DNA of 33,251 bases from NCBI GenBank assembly GCA_018398765.1, contig JAHBMJ010002899.1:61935-95185 (forward strand), written 5' to 3'. Under the pieces are notes generated by a model. The model did not search any database and was not told the origin of the DNA. It saw nothing but the letters and a program-made list of their open reading frames with translations. Origin of the DNA: Chromera velia (lineage: Eukaryota > Sar > Chromeraceae). The position numbers and the translations under genes are program-made. Shown piece by piece: positions 1-11,315 of the stretch. How positions within the stretch are numbered: the stretch's first letter is position 1; the number at the start of each line of letters is the position of its first letter.

Positions 1-33
<33 letters not shown>

Positions 34-47
34 TCTGTTCATGTTAC

Positions 48-86
<39 letters not shown>

Positions 87-167
87 GGCTCTTGACGTGT
101 GTATGTGCTTTCTGCCTGCACGTACGTCTTCGAGCGCGGCTGTGTAGAAAAAGGATTAAAGAATTTG

Positions 168-205
<38 letters not shown>

Positions 206-640
206 GAAACTGTATTCTGTTTTGCCTCGAGCAGGGCTGTCAGAATAATGGATGGGCGTCTTTGCCTTTTCCTGTCGATACAATGCGGATACGCATGCAA
301 GCAGGCCAAACCAGGTGGGTGCGGACCAGGCGGGATGTTTTGTAGAGACGGACGCAAGAGGACGACCTACATGCGAGCATTGAGATGACAGGCCTGGCAG
401 GGTTAATTCCTTAGAGTCCCCTAGAGAGTCCCCATGTCATCCCCTGTCTTAACATGTTTCTGTCCAGGTTTCTGTTTCCATATGCTGTTAAAAAAAGGGA
501 ATTTCAATGGTGCCCTGAAAAATCAATCAAAATACAATAAAATGCGAAGTTTTGGCTGCAGTTGTATTAGCAGTTATCAATTGTAATTGAAAACAATATT
601 GACTCACACTGAAATTGAGGAGTTCTTTCTATTGTTGGTG

Positions 641-677
<37 letters not shown>

Positions 678-796
678 ACTTAGTGTATTGCTAAATTTGA
701 CTTGGATATCAACTCTACATCTAGTTTTGTTATGTTTTGTTGTGGATTTTATATGTATTCTAAAATATAACTAAGATAGGATCTAAAATAGGATAA

Positions 797-831
<35 letters not shown>

Positions 832-2633
832 ATGATAAAATTTGTGTTAAAAATTCTAATCAGCAATAACGCTAGACTTTTAGCGGTAGTTAGCGGTAGT
901 CCAAGCTCTGGATGAGAGAGGAGATTGAAATTAAAGTCTTAAATGACTTATATATTTCAATATAGTTTCGGCATATGCCAAATTTCGGATTCTTACAAAT
1001 CTGGACAGCGCGCCTCAGCGCGTAAATCCGCGCGCCGCGGCTGTCAGGCCCGTGGTGCGTCCGACCTTGTTTTTTCGTACACGCGCGTGCACGTTCAATC
1101 GGAGTATTGCGTCTCGCTTAGACAATTATGTACATTTGCAGACTCAATGCAGAGCGGGTCGGGCCTAAGATAAATATTAATGTACAGGACCAGACTGATG
1201 AATGTTCGCGAAGCATGGACGTGAAACGAGCAAATGCATGCAGAGTAAGCTGATGCAAAATCATTATATGCAGCATGGGCAATATTGAATTGATGCAAAT
1301 GAGATGTGTATTCTTATTCATCATTCATTTCTTCATTTCATTCGTAATGAATGATAACAAATAATAAAAAATTATTTAAAGATATGATTTAATTCTTTTT
1401 TTTTTTATTTCTTACGAATAGAAAAGACTGAAGTTAAAGTACAATCTACGTTATAATACACTGTTGTTACCGTAGTTTAACATTCGCTCATCGAGTCCTT
1501 TTGCCTTGCTTTCTCTTTATAAGCACCGGGTCCTGTCTTCACAAATGGCTCTATCTGTATAGCTTAGATATATCAAGATACACCGAGGGCAGTTTTCTTT
1601 CTCGCTTTCTCCACATATATCAGCAATATATCAAAGACAAATTATGTATCTACAGATGTTAGAGTAAGACTGTTAAAGTTTTTGACAGGGCTCTGACTAA
1701 TTATGCATACAGATAGGACGTGTTATAAACACCCAAACCTAGACTCGAACTTTATAAAAGAACCTGCATATTTAAAAGTCAGACACCCGTGATGTATCAG
1801 ACACCCGATATAGAGCCCCTCATGCTTTGCTCGTTGCATACATTAATGTGCAAATATATATTTATACGGGCCGGTCATGTAGCTGTGCCCTCCGGTGGGG
1901 CGCTGGACGAAAAAACTGTCTTGGGGCATCGAGTTCCGGCTCCGACCCCAAAAAATATTTTTAGTTACTAAGTTTCATATAGTTCCATGCATATCGTGTA
2001 AATTATTTGACGCAAACAAGCTTACAAACGGCCCTGGAAAGCAAAAAAATTTAGAACTAGACTTCAACTAGTGGACGTACACAAGTTTTTTCAAAACGCG
2101 AAAAGATGTCGGCGATTATTTGGTAAGTGCCCCCCGCCTCACTTTCCGGGGCCATAGTGGTTTTAATGCTTTTCTACGCTTTTCTGAGTTAATTTGGAGC
2201 AGAGCTTTCTGGCGCATTTTTTTATGCAATGCATAGATAGGCTCAAGAGATTGTTTGGTAAATGCCCCCCGCTTTGTATTGCTTCACTTTTTTTAGAACC
2301 GTCTGTACGTGTGCTATAATCCCGTCTAAAATATAAAAATTTAAAAAATTTGGGTAAGAAATACTCAGCTAAATAGAGGCCTGGAAAGCGTAAAATCCTA
2401 GAAATTGTGAGGTGTTCTATCGATGGTGTTGCGTACGTTATATAGCCTGTGCTACCTTCGTCATTGGGGTTACAGCTACCGCCGGGTTTAGTTTATAATC
2501 TGATCGGATAAGTGATAACGCGCGCTCTCATGATGTTGTTGTTCTCACGTATGTACTCACTTAACTCTGCACACAATACACGCGAACTGACTTTTGATGA
2601 TCAAGATTTTTGTTATACATGCCGCGGACGTCC
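1..2633. other. Intergenic, low-complexity, no supported gene
   Basis: No convincing coding exon is visible. The left edge carries (CT)n at 1-29, (TG)n at about 51-85 and (GA)n at about 173-203; the open frames there are microsatellite translations. Two TTGA/TGAT tetranucleotide tracts lie at about 640-675 and 797-831. From about 1300 to 2500 the DNA is AT-rich. It holds a loose direct repeat around a C-rich word (ttggtaa/gtgccccccgc at about 2119-2137 and 2257-2272) and a second repeated word (ggcctggaaagc near 2031 and 2381), which suggests old transposon debris. Confidence 0.6.
640..831. repeat. Two TTGA/TGAT tetranucleotide microsatellites
   Basis: The tracts lie at about 640-675 and 797-831, about eight units each, separated by AT-rich unique sequence. 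They are simple repeats with no coding potential. Confidence 0.9.
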
Positions 2634-3434
2634 CCACGTGATACATCCGACCAGTTGGGTGAGTGCCTCGAGAGGGGTATAGGTAGTTGCATTAATTGGT
2701 GAATTATGGCGAGAAAAGTAGCTCCGGCAAGGATCGAACCCGAGACTGCGTACATGTGAATGCGATGCTCTATCGACTGGGCTGCATGCCGCAGAGTTGC
2801 ATAGGGGGAAGCCCGAGAGGGCTCGGACAGTAATATACTGTGGGTACCGGTTCATACGGGTAGCGATCATGGCCAATTATTTTGATGCACGCATGCGTTA
2901 AAAGCCGACACTTTCGCAAATATAATTTTTTGGGACATCGATCCCCCCCCCTAAAAGATGGAGAGCTGCGATATGTAAGTACGTGCGATCTCAGGGCCTC
3001 TTGGTTGATCTCAGCAAAGCTGAGCTGCCCCCCAAGGCGATATATGAGGGGCGGATCTAGCCTGTTTAATATTCCTCTAGGAGGCTAAATATTAATATAC
3101 GACATCGCCTCGGGGGGCAGCTCAGGCCTGCTAAGATCAGCCGAGAGGCCCTGAGATTGCACGCACTCGGGGGGGGGGATCCGCGGTTCTGTCTCTGTCT
3201 GTCATGGTCCGTGTCGCCATTGGCGAAAAGTGCCCCTCAAGCAGCTCGCACGGAGCAATGGACCGTATACCTTTTTCGCCTCGGAGGGCAGCTCAACCCG
3301 CGGCACGCGGGGGCCCTGAGATTGCGCGCACTTGCATAAACATGCATGCATGGTCGAGCGACGCGGGATCACGATAATTCAAACCACTGAGGCCCCCCGA
3401 GGCACTCACCCAACTAGTTCGGTGTATCACGTGG
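2634..3434. mobile_element. Fold-back / MITE-like element with ~37-bp inverted ends
   Basis: The left end (2634-2670) and the reverse complement of the right end (3398-3434) align over about 37 bp. They share CCACGTGATACA at the outer side and AGTTGGGTGAGTGCCTCG at the inner side. Inside are two further long inverted arms, 2983-3043 and 3102-3166, which share TCAGGGCCTCT and GAGCTGCCCCCC. A third, partial copy of that arm lies at about 3277-3331. No transposase frame fits in 800 bp, so it would be non-autonomous. I see no clear target-site duplication, so the exact ends are uncertain. It ends about 110 bp before the first predicted exon of the EF-hand gene. Confidence 0.65.
2716..2795 (-). 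repeat. tRNA-like sequence (degenerate tRNA or SINE head)
   Basis: On the minus strand an A-box-like D arm (AGCCCAGTCGATAGAGC) is followed about 30 bases later by a B-box-like T arm (GGGTTCGATCC), the spacing of a tRNA gene. A loop TTCACAT could present anticodon CAC. The acceptor ends do not pair well, the T stem is weak and the anticodon stem is poor. I therefore read it as a tRNA pseudogene or a tRNA-derived SINE head rather than a working tRNA. It lies inside the fold-back element. Confidence 0.45.
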
Positions 3435-3543
3435 TATTGACAGTCAGTGCATGCATTTCAGACCGAATGACCGGCAGAGAATCCCACGAAGTCGTATAGT
3501 CTATATATACTGATGTAGACTTGCTGCACGTCAGAGTGAGTAC

Positions 3544-3771
3544 ATGTGGCAAGCGCCAGACTGCCATAAGATCGGGCTGCCTGATTCTGCCAGAATGGAG
3601 GACTGTGGGGGCGTTTGTGGTGACTCCCTCGAGTCTTCTTCTGCTTTCCAGGTTGGAAAGTGCACAGAGAACTGCTCGTTTACAATCGTACAGACACTCC
3701 TTCCTGAAGCAGATGCGCTTGGAAGAATGAAGTCCAGGTGGAAGGTTGTGGAGGTCCCGGATTATCGACCT
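3544..3771 (+). CDS. EF-hand gene, 5' exon (N-terminal region)
   Basis: Open from ATG 3544 to a GTAAGC donor after codon CCT (phase 0). It ends in EVPDYRP and continues sensibly into the next exon as TEYEDEIVIHKLK. It holds no EF-hand; the sequence is Cys-containing and not recognised. Internal ATGs at 3595 and 3727, or an acceptor at 3651, could give a shorter start. The 3' half looks more coding-like than the 5' half. Confidence 0.5.
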
Positions 3772-6700
3772 GTAAGCCTCTGGTCCTGTACATACGCATA
3801 TAGGCAAAAAGCATACACGACTAAAGTGGCTGACCTTTTTCGACTGCAAGCATACCTGAAGTTTCCTCTCTCCCTCATACATAAATGCATGTTTGCAGAC
3901 GGAATACGAGGACGAGATCGTCATCCACAAGCTTAAGTGCGCAAACCCAAATCAAAGAGGAACGGGGGGCTCACGGACAGGCGGCATTCTGTCAATTGAC
4001 GGGTCGAAAATGGTCAGTGCAGTCAGTCTGAGACACACAGGCAGGCGCTCCCACGTAGTCTATGAATCCGTCTATGAAGTGCGCTGTGGCATGGGAGGCT
4101 TGTTCTCGTTCCATAATACACATAGAGAGACATAGACAGGTAAATGTGGAGGAATCAGGATCGTTTCATAGAGCTGCATCGACTTACTTGGTTGTTCTCC
4201 TTCCATTCATGCAGTCGTCTCTGCTTCTGTCTCTCAATGCTTATGGGGTACAGAGCAGTATGATGTGTATGGTATTCTCTTCTTGCTTCTGGTCTGTTTC
4301 TTGCGTTTCTGCAGCTTGAAGGTAGCTCAAAAGGGGGGACGGGAGCGTCGAAGCGTTCGCTTGGCTTTTCCCTTCCTCCCAAGAAAGCTGCCGGGCTGCT
4401 GAGACTGGAAGAAGAGGAGGCAGCCAAGAAGGCACAGAGGGGAAAAGAGGGCGGAGACACAGCGAGGCTGCTTTCGGACGTCCAGACTGCTATGTCGGCG
4501 GTCACATCTGCCTTCCGGGCCCTCCTGACGGAGAAGTACGGAAGCCTCAGAAAGGCCTTCGAGGCGATGGACGCAGACGGGTCGGGGAGCCTCTGTGCAG
4601 ACGAGTTCGCATTGCAGCTGATGAGACTCGGCCTGGATGACAGAAACGCGAGACGGCTGTTCAGGGAGGCCGACCGAGACAGAAACGGAAGTAAGTTTGA
4701 GAAATTGACGCACGCAAGGACGCAATAGAAACGCAAGACGGCTGTTCAGGGAAGCCGACAGAGACAGAAACGGAAGTAAGTTTGAGAAATTGACGCACGC
4801 AAGGACGAAATAGAAACGCAAGACGGCTGTTCAGGGAGGCCGACCGAGACAGAAACGGAAGTAAGTTTGAGAAATTGACGCACGCAAGGACGAAATAGAA
4901 ACGCAAGACGGCTGTTCAGGGAAGCCGACAGTGACAGAAACGGAAGTAAGTTTGAGAAATCACTGCCCCCCCCAAAAAGAGAGAGGAAAGGAGACAGGGG
5001 AGGGGGGAAAGGGAGGAACTTCCTTCTGTGATCGATCAGGGGGATGCGTGAAGACTCTGGTCCTCTCTTTAATTCTGTGACTCTGTTTGCATGTGCGTAT
5101 TTTCTGTGTACAGCTGTGACTTTGAATGAGTTGGGCCGACTGCTCGCACGGAGCGCCCCCAGGCCCCCGGGCCAGGGACCCCACGCGCGTCTCTTCCAGG
5201 CAGCAGCCAGGGAAAGGTGCGGGTCCCTCAACGCAGCACTCCGGTTGATGCGTCTCGACAAGGAACCTTCCTCCTCCTCCTCTTCTTCTTTTTCCAGGGG
5301 GGGGATAGACAGGGCAGAGTTTGGGGTTGCTCTGCGAAGGGTGCTTCCTCTTCTGCCGCCAGGCATTGACGGAGGGGCTCTATTCAGGGAATTGGACTCG
5401 GATAATGATGGGTGTACGTCAGTTGGGATGCGTCTGTTTTCATACATGTGTAAGAATTCTGTATGAAAATAAAGGCGTTGACGGAGGGGCTCTATTCAGG
5501 GAATGGGACTTGGATAATGATGGGTGTACGTCAGTTGGGATGCAAGTAGAAAGGCAGATAGACAGTCAGGCAGACAGACGGAAACACTGTGAGAGAGAAA
5601 TAGACAGCGATAAGTTATTGATTGCCTTCTTTGTCGTACCTTCATTTTTGCCATGTCTTCTTTTTTTTTCTTCTTCCTTTCGATGTTGTCGCTTTTTTTG
5701 TGCGCAGCAGAGACAGTGCGATCTCTAGACAGATACAGCAGCAGAGACAGAGCCCCCAGATGTCATAGTCTGTGACACCTCTTTCGCCCATCGCAAGGAT
5801 CCAGTTTGAAGTTTGTTCGTTTCTCTCTCTCTTCCTCTGTGTGTGGGCGTGTGTGTCTGACTTTTGTGTGTCTGCAGTGATTTCTGTTTCTGCCTTGTGT
5901 GGATCTTCTCTCGCCGAATCTTTCCGTGCCGCTGCAATGCGTCAGTACGGGTCTCTTCCTGCCGCCTTCACGCAAACACAGAGACGCCTGGGTCTGACTT
6001 TCCACGCAGAGGGGGGGGGCAGTTCTACCAGTTCTGCAGATGCAGAGGTGGACAGGGCCACTCTAGAGACGGCGCTGGGGTCTCTGGGTCTGGAGTCTGA
6101 TGGGGGGGGGGGCTTTGACATTCGGTCGCTTCTCGAAGAGATCGCTCCAGAGGACCCACACAGATCGGGGGGAGAGGCAGACAGTGAGTGAGGGAATAAC
6201 GAAGCAAGGGAGGGAGGCCCCCTGGGAGGGAGTTGGTAGATTCAATGAGCAAGTAGAGGAGCAGTCAGGAACGTACTGTGTTCAGCCTATGTGAACTTTC
6301 TGCGGGAAAACTCCTTTCTGCCTTTTCTAATTTCTTGCTTCTTTCGCACCTGCTTGCCCTCTTTTTCTGTGTTGTTCCCTGCCTTTTGTTTTTTTCTTTT
6401 CTTCCTTCGTTTATTTCATTCCTTCAGTAGTTCATTCTTCCTTTCTTGTTTGCTTTCTTTCTTCCTTATGAATTTTCTGAACTATCTGCTACTTGCTGGC
6501 TGGCTGCCTTGGTGACACGTTTGCTTGCTTCTCTTTCTTTTTCTTGAATCGTCCTGCTGCGCTCGCATTGCGCGCAGGGATTTCCTTGACGGCTCTCTGG
6601 GGGGTGCCGCCTTCAGACCTACAGAGACGGCGGCACGGCGTGGCAGAATGGTTCCGCGAGAGGGCGAAGGCCAAGTTCGGGTCCCTTGAGAGAGCCCTGA

Positions 6701-7399
6701 GGGAGATGGATACAGACGGAGACGGGGCACTCTCACGGAGGGAGCTGGAGATGGCTCTTAAGAGAATGGAGACGGGTAGGGGTGGGGACTTGGCAGGCGA
6801 ACTTTTGGAAGAGTTGGACGTGAACGGAAGCGGCAGTCAGTCAGTCAGGCATTCTGAGGATCGATGAATGTTTATGGACCGTTTTCTTTCTGTCGCTAGT
6901 TTAGCGTCTCTTTTGACAGTGTGTGTGTGATCTTTTTTTGCTGGTTTATTGTCTGTTTTGTCGGTCAGTGTTTGCATGTCGGGTCCTTCTGAGGTTTGAC
7001 TCCTCCGCTATGGACGATGGAGATGTTGTCCTCGTATCTTTCTGGCTGGTTTTGGTTTGTTCTCTCTTTCTGTCTCTGATTCGTGCATCTGTGGATTTGC
7101 ATGTTCACTCAGAAGTGAGTTCTGCCGAGTTGCTGGGATTCTTCGGTGAGGGCACTCAACGGAGGGCCGTGGAGAGCGAAAAGCTTCCTCGGATTGTCTG
7201 TGAGAGGGCGGTTGCAGTCTGGGGTTCCCTGGAGGCCGCTTTCAGGGCGGCAGATGTTGACAGGTGGGGATGGAAGGGGCATCTAAGAAGGCACGAAGAG
7301 AACTCTCGTAGGCTGTCTTTTTCTTCTTATCTCACTCTTCGTTCTGCAGTTTCCTGGCGGTGTGTATGGCATGTGAGCGGAACCAACATGCATGCATGC

Positions 7400-7437
<38 letters not shown>

Positions 7438-10055
7438 ATGTGTGTGTGTGTGTGCATGTGTGTGTGTGTGTGTGTGTGTGCAGGAGCCGCAAGATGACTT
7501 TGAAGGAGCTTGAGAGGATGCTCGAGAGGCTGTCCCTGGGCTCCCTTGTTGACGCAGAGGCCCTCCTTAAGGAGGTCGACACAAGTGGAGATGGACGTGA
7601 GCTTGTGTTGTAGTCAGGAATGATGAATGCAGGGGTGTATTTAAGAATGAAAACAAAAGAAAGGTGAATGAAAAAAATACAAATTGAATGCAAGTCATTT
7701 TCGAACATCGGGCTCCATTTTTCCCCTTCTTTCTCCCTCTTTTGTTGTGAAAGTGCATGTGTCCTCCCACTTCCTTCCAGCTGTCTTCTCCGTCTCTGTG
7801 TGTCGATGGGAATCGGCTCATTACTTTTCTCTATGTTTACGGATACCCCTTTGGGCTTGCAGTTGTATCCCTGGCCGAGCTGGCAGAGTGCGGGCTCTCG
7901 TGTGCCTTCATGAAGCGTGCCCTGAGGAAATGGGGGAGCGTCCCTGGTGCCTTTGCGAGACTTGACGTGACAGGGGACTTTCGGATTGAGTCTGCAGAGC
8001 TCTGTGTTGGATTGGGAAAGCTGGGGCTGCCTGAACTGGAGCCCTGCGATCTCTTGGGGGAGATGGACAGGACAGAGCCTCAAGGGAGTCAGTACTGTCT
8101 AGATTCCTTTGGATTCCTTTCTTCGTCGTTCTTTTGGCGTTGCTTTTCATCGTCCCCTATTTGAATTGATGAGAACGATGAGCGGAAGAGAGCGTGGGAT
8201 AGAGATGGAAGAATCTTTCTGAGAGAAAAAAGAGACGGGGTTGAGAATGAAAAAGGACTATAGGTACAGATTCATCACCGGGAAATGAATGTAGTGGTTT
8301 CTGCCTGGGTGACTAATGCGCTGGCTTCTGAGTATTCCGATGTGAAAAGATTCAAAAGCACCACTTCCCCCAAAAAGGTTAATTATCTGTACGGTGAATG
8401 TATGTACAGCTGATTGTGCACATGTATGTATGTGTATGTATGCGTGAGGGTGTATGTTTGAGTGTGTCCATGCAGCGCTGAGCCTTCAGGACCTCCAGAA
8501 GGCTTCTGGGCGCATGGCTGGGGGGAGGAGTGAAGAAGGGCGGCAAAAGAAAAGAAAGAAGGACGAGTCTCCCCTCACTGAAGAATTTCGTCTCCGTGCG
8601 ATCCAGAAATTTGGTTCCCTGCCTGCTGCCTTCTGGGTGTCTGGGTTGAGGAAAAACGAGGGCATCGAGAGGGCAGAGCTTGCAGTTGCCTTAGAGGCTC
8701 TGGGTCTCCTTCCAAAAGCAAAAGACGGAATGAAGGACCTCTTCAAGGAGATCTCAAATGAGGACGCTTCTTCTTCCCAGAGCAAGGAACCTCCAAGTGA
8801 GTGTCAATCTGCAGAGAAACTAAGTGATGATTTACCGGATTCTGTGATCTAATGTGACGTCAAATTCCGGAAGAGAAATGGGTCACCGAAAGGCAGCGAG
8901 AGAGAGTCAAAGAGATGTCGATTATGAGAAAAACAGGGCAAATAACTGTACGGGAGCAAAGACACGCAGATAAGTAGTCCAAAACCTCATGCACGTATCA
9001 CAACTCTTCATCTTTGATCATTCCGTTACCCGATCAGGTACGGATGTGGAGAGTCTGTTTGGAGTTCCCGCCCTTCAGCTGCTCCGGCGCCCTTTCAGAA
9101 TCGTGACCCTGCTACGGTCAGAGTCTGTGCGTGAGTTCGGGTCTCTCCACAGGGCTCTAGAAGAGACGCAGATGGACAGAGAGGTCAGACTGAACAGGAC
9201 TGAAATGGACAGGACGTTGGAGACACTGCGTGTGGAGAAATCTGTAGACGCAGGACTTTTGCTGGATGAACTGGACCTCTCCAATAGCGGCAGTCAGTGA
9301 ATGAATGAGGAGGCTCCTGTCTTCCTTTCTTTTGTCCTTTCTTTCTTTCGTTCTTTCTTTGTTTCTTTCTCTCTTTGTTTCTTTCTCTCTTCCTTTTTGT
9401 CTTTTTTTTTTCTTTCGTCCTGTTTGCTTTGCTCTTGTATTGTGGACTGCGTGTATATGAAAGGGTATTTTTGACTTTGTGTGTGGAAGTGTCGTCTTCA
9501 AATGCGGAAGGGTGTCTCAGCCGGTCGTCCTTTGAATATGCGACCGTCAGGACCTTTCCTCGCGCTAGCTTTGGTACCTTGCGGGGATGAAACATAAATG
9601 AAAAATTTCTGCTTCTCCCTTGTCCGTATACCCAAAGAAGCCGTGCTTGCAACAATGCAACTCTACACAATCATGAAAGATCCTCGGCATGTATTCTTCG
9701 CCTTTCCATGCAGGGGTGCGACTGGCTGAGGTGCTGGGGTGTTGCACTTCAGAGGGATGGGACAGAGCGGAGATGCAGAGGGAGAAGGCGAGACTGAAAA
9801 GGCTGCCGGAATTGTTCAGGTCTCGACTCAGAAAGAGGTCAGTCAGGTAGGAGGGGAAATCAGTTCCTGTTTGCGTAGACAGCGTATGGATGATTTTAAT
9901 GCATGCTGGCAGTTCACTGTGCATGGAGTCCGAGTCATCCACAGGACACAGTTGTTTGTTTCCGACCAGAATTTCTCATTCTTCCGTCTGCCGTTAGGGG
10001 GGGTAAAAAGGCGGGGGAGAGGAACCTCCCCCAACTCTGTCTGTCGTTGGGTGCC

Positions 10056-10123
<68 letters not shown>

Positions 10124-11276
10124 ATCGTTCGATTTTCTCTCCATCTCCCGTCTTGCATTCGGATTTACCTTTGTGCATCATTCCTGTCCTTCGCTCAGGT
10201 TGCAAGGGCATCTTCTCTTACAGATTTGAATACGCTGCCACAGATGGTCAAGCATGGTTCAGACCATCGAGGATCCCGTGATGACGTCTGAATGGTCCAT
10301 ACAAAAAACATTTCATATGCAACTGAATACCACTCTGCATTACCATTCGCTTCTTCCTCAGGTTCGGTTCCGTTCCTGCTGCCTTCACAGCGATAGGAGA
10401 GGAAGGCCAGAGGGACGTCGGGTTCTCGGAGTTCCTCCGTCTGACGGAGAGACTCAACGTAACCCGGACAGACGCCAAAGAACTCTTCAAAGCACTCGAT
10501 GTCGACAACAGTGGAGGTCAGTTTGTGTGGGAGAATTCTTTTTTGGGGCCTGCTTCTTGTCGAGACAGAAACGCACAGCGGTTTGTGTGTCAATCCATGA
10601 GCTTGCTTGCTTGATACGCCTGTGTGGGAGATTGATTGCCTTGGTGTGCATGCATGTCTCTTCACTTAACAAGCCTCTGCATGGCTTTCGATCCTCCATC
10701 AAGCATGCTTCTTCATTTTCCCCCCTCGTACCCAACGTGCACGTGCAGCTGTCAGTCTCGATGAGATGCGGGGTCCGTCCCTGCTCGCACTCTTTCGTCT
10801 GAAGGCAATCAAAAGGCAGGGATCCCTCCCCTCCGCGCTGCGGGTCATGTTCCCTTTCCTTTGCTCTTCCGACGAAGAAGGGGCAGAGGCGGGGGGAAAA
10901 GAGAAGGGGCAAGCTGGTCTTGGGGGAATTCATAGAGGAAAAGAGAAGGAGAAGAAGGGGACTAAGTTGCCTAGGGAGGAGGTCCTGAGGGGAATGGAGA
11001 GACTGGACATGAGAGGACTAGACCCTCGGCTGGTCTTGAGGGAACTGGACTTGACTGGGTACAGAAAGGGTGAGTGGGTAGATTGCATGGGGGGGGGAGT
11101 TTGTTCTGTATTGGTGTTGCGGTGTTGTCGCGACGTCTCTTTGCATTTGTTTGGATATGTGTGCATGTCTCTATATAGGACCACACATGTATGTCTGTGC
11201 ACAAATCCATGTGTTCTATCTTCCTCCCTTTCTCTCTCTCGCTCTTTGTGTGTACATACATTTACAGATTTATATT

Positions 11277-11315
<39 letters not shown>

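Noticed and set aside
44..283. Open frames at the left edge on both strands
   Set aside because: They are translations of CT, TG and GA microsatellites (Thr-His, Cys-Val and Arg-Glu runs) with no domain or splice context.
2031..2400. Repeated words (ggcc.tggaaagc, ttggtaa/gtgccccccgc) as a transposon
   Set aside because: There are short similarities in direct and partly inverted order, but no clear ends or target duplication could be defined.
2716..2795. Functional tRNA gene
   Set aside because: The A and B boxes are recognisable, but the acceptor, T and anticodon stems do not pair properly.
4155..5447. Long minus-strand frames with repeated FSNLLPFLS / SLNSRLAF blocks
   Set aside because: They are antisense readings of the 85-bp tandem repeat that carries module 1 coding sequence; the plus strand explains them fully.
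7283..8083. Minus-strand 266-codon frame
   Set aside because: It runs through the (GT)n tract as Thr-His repeats and lies antisense to modules 5 and 6, which have consistent phases and EF motifs.
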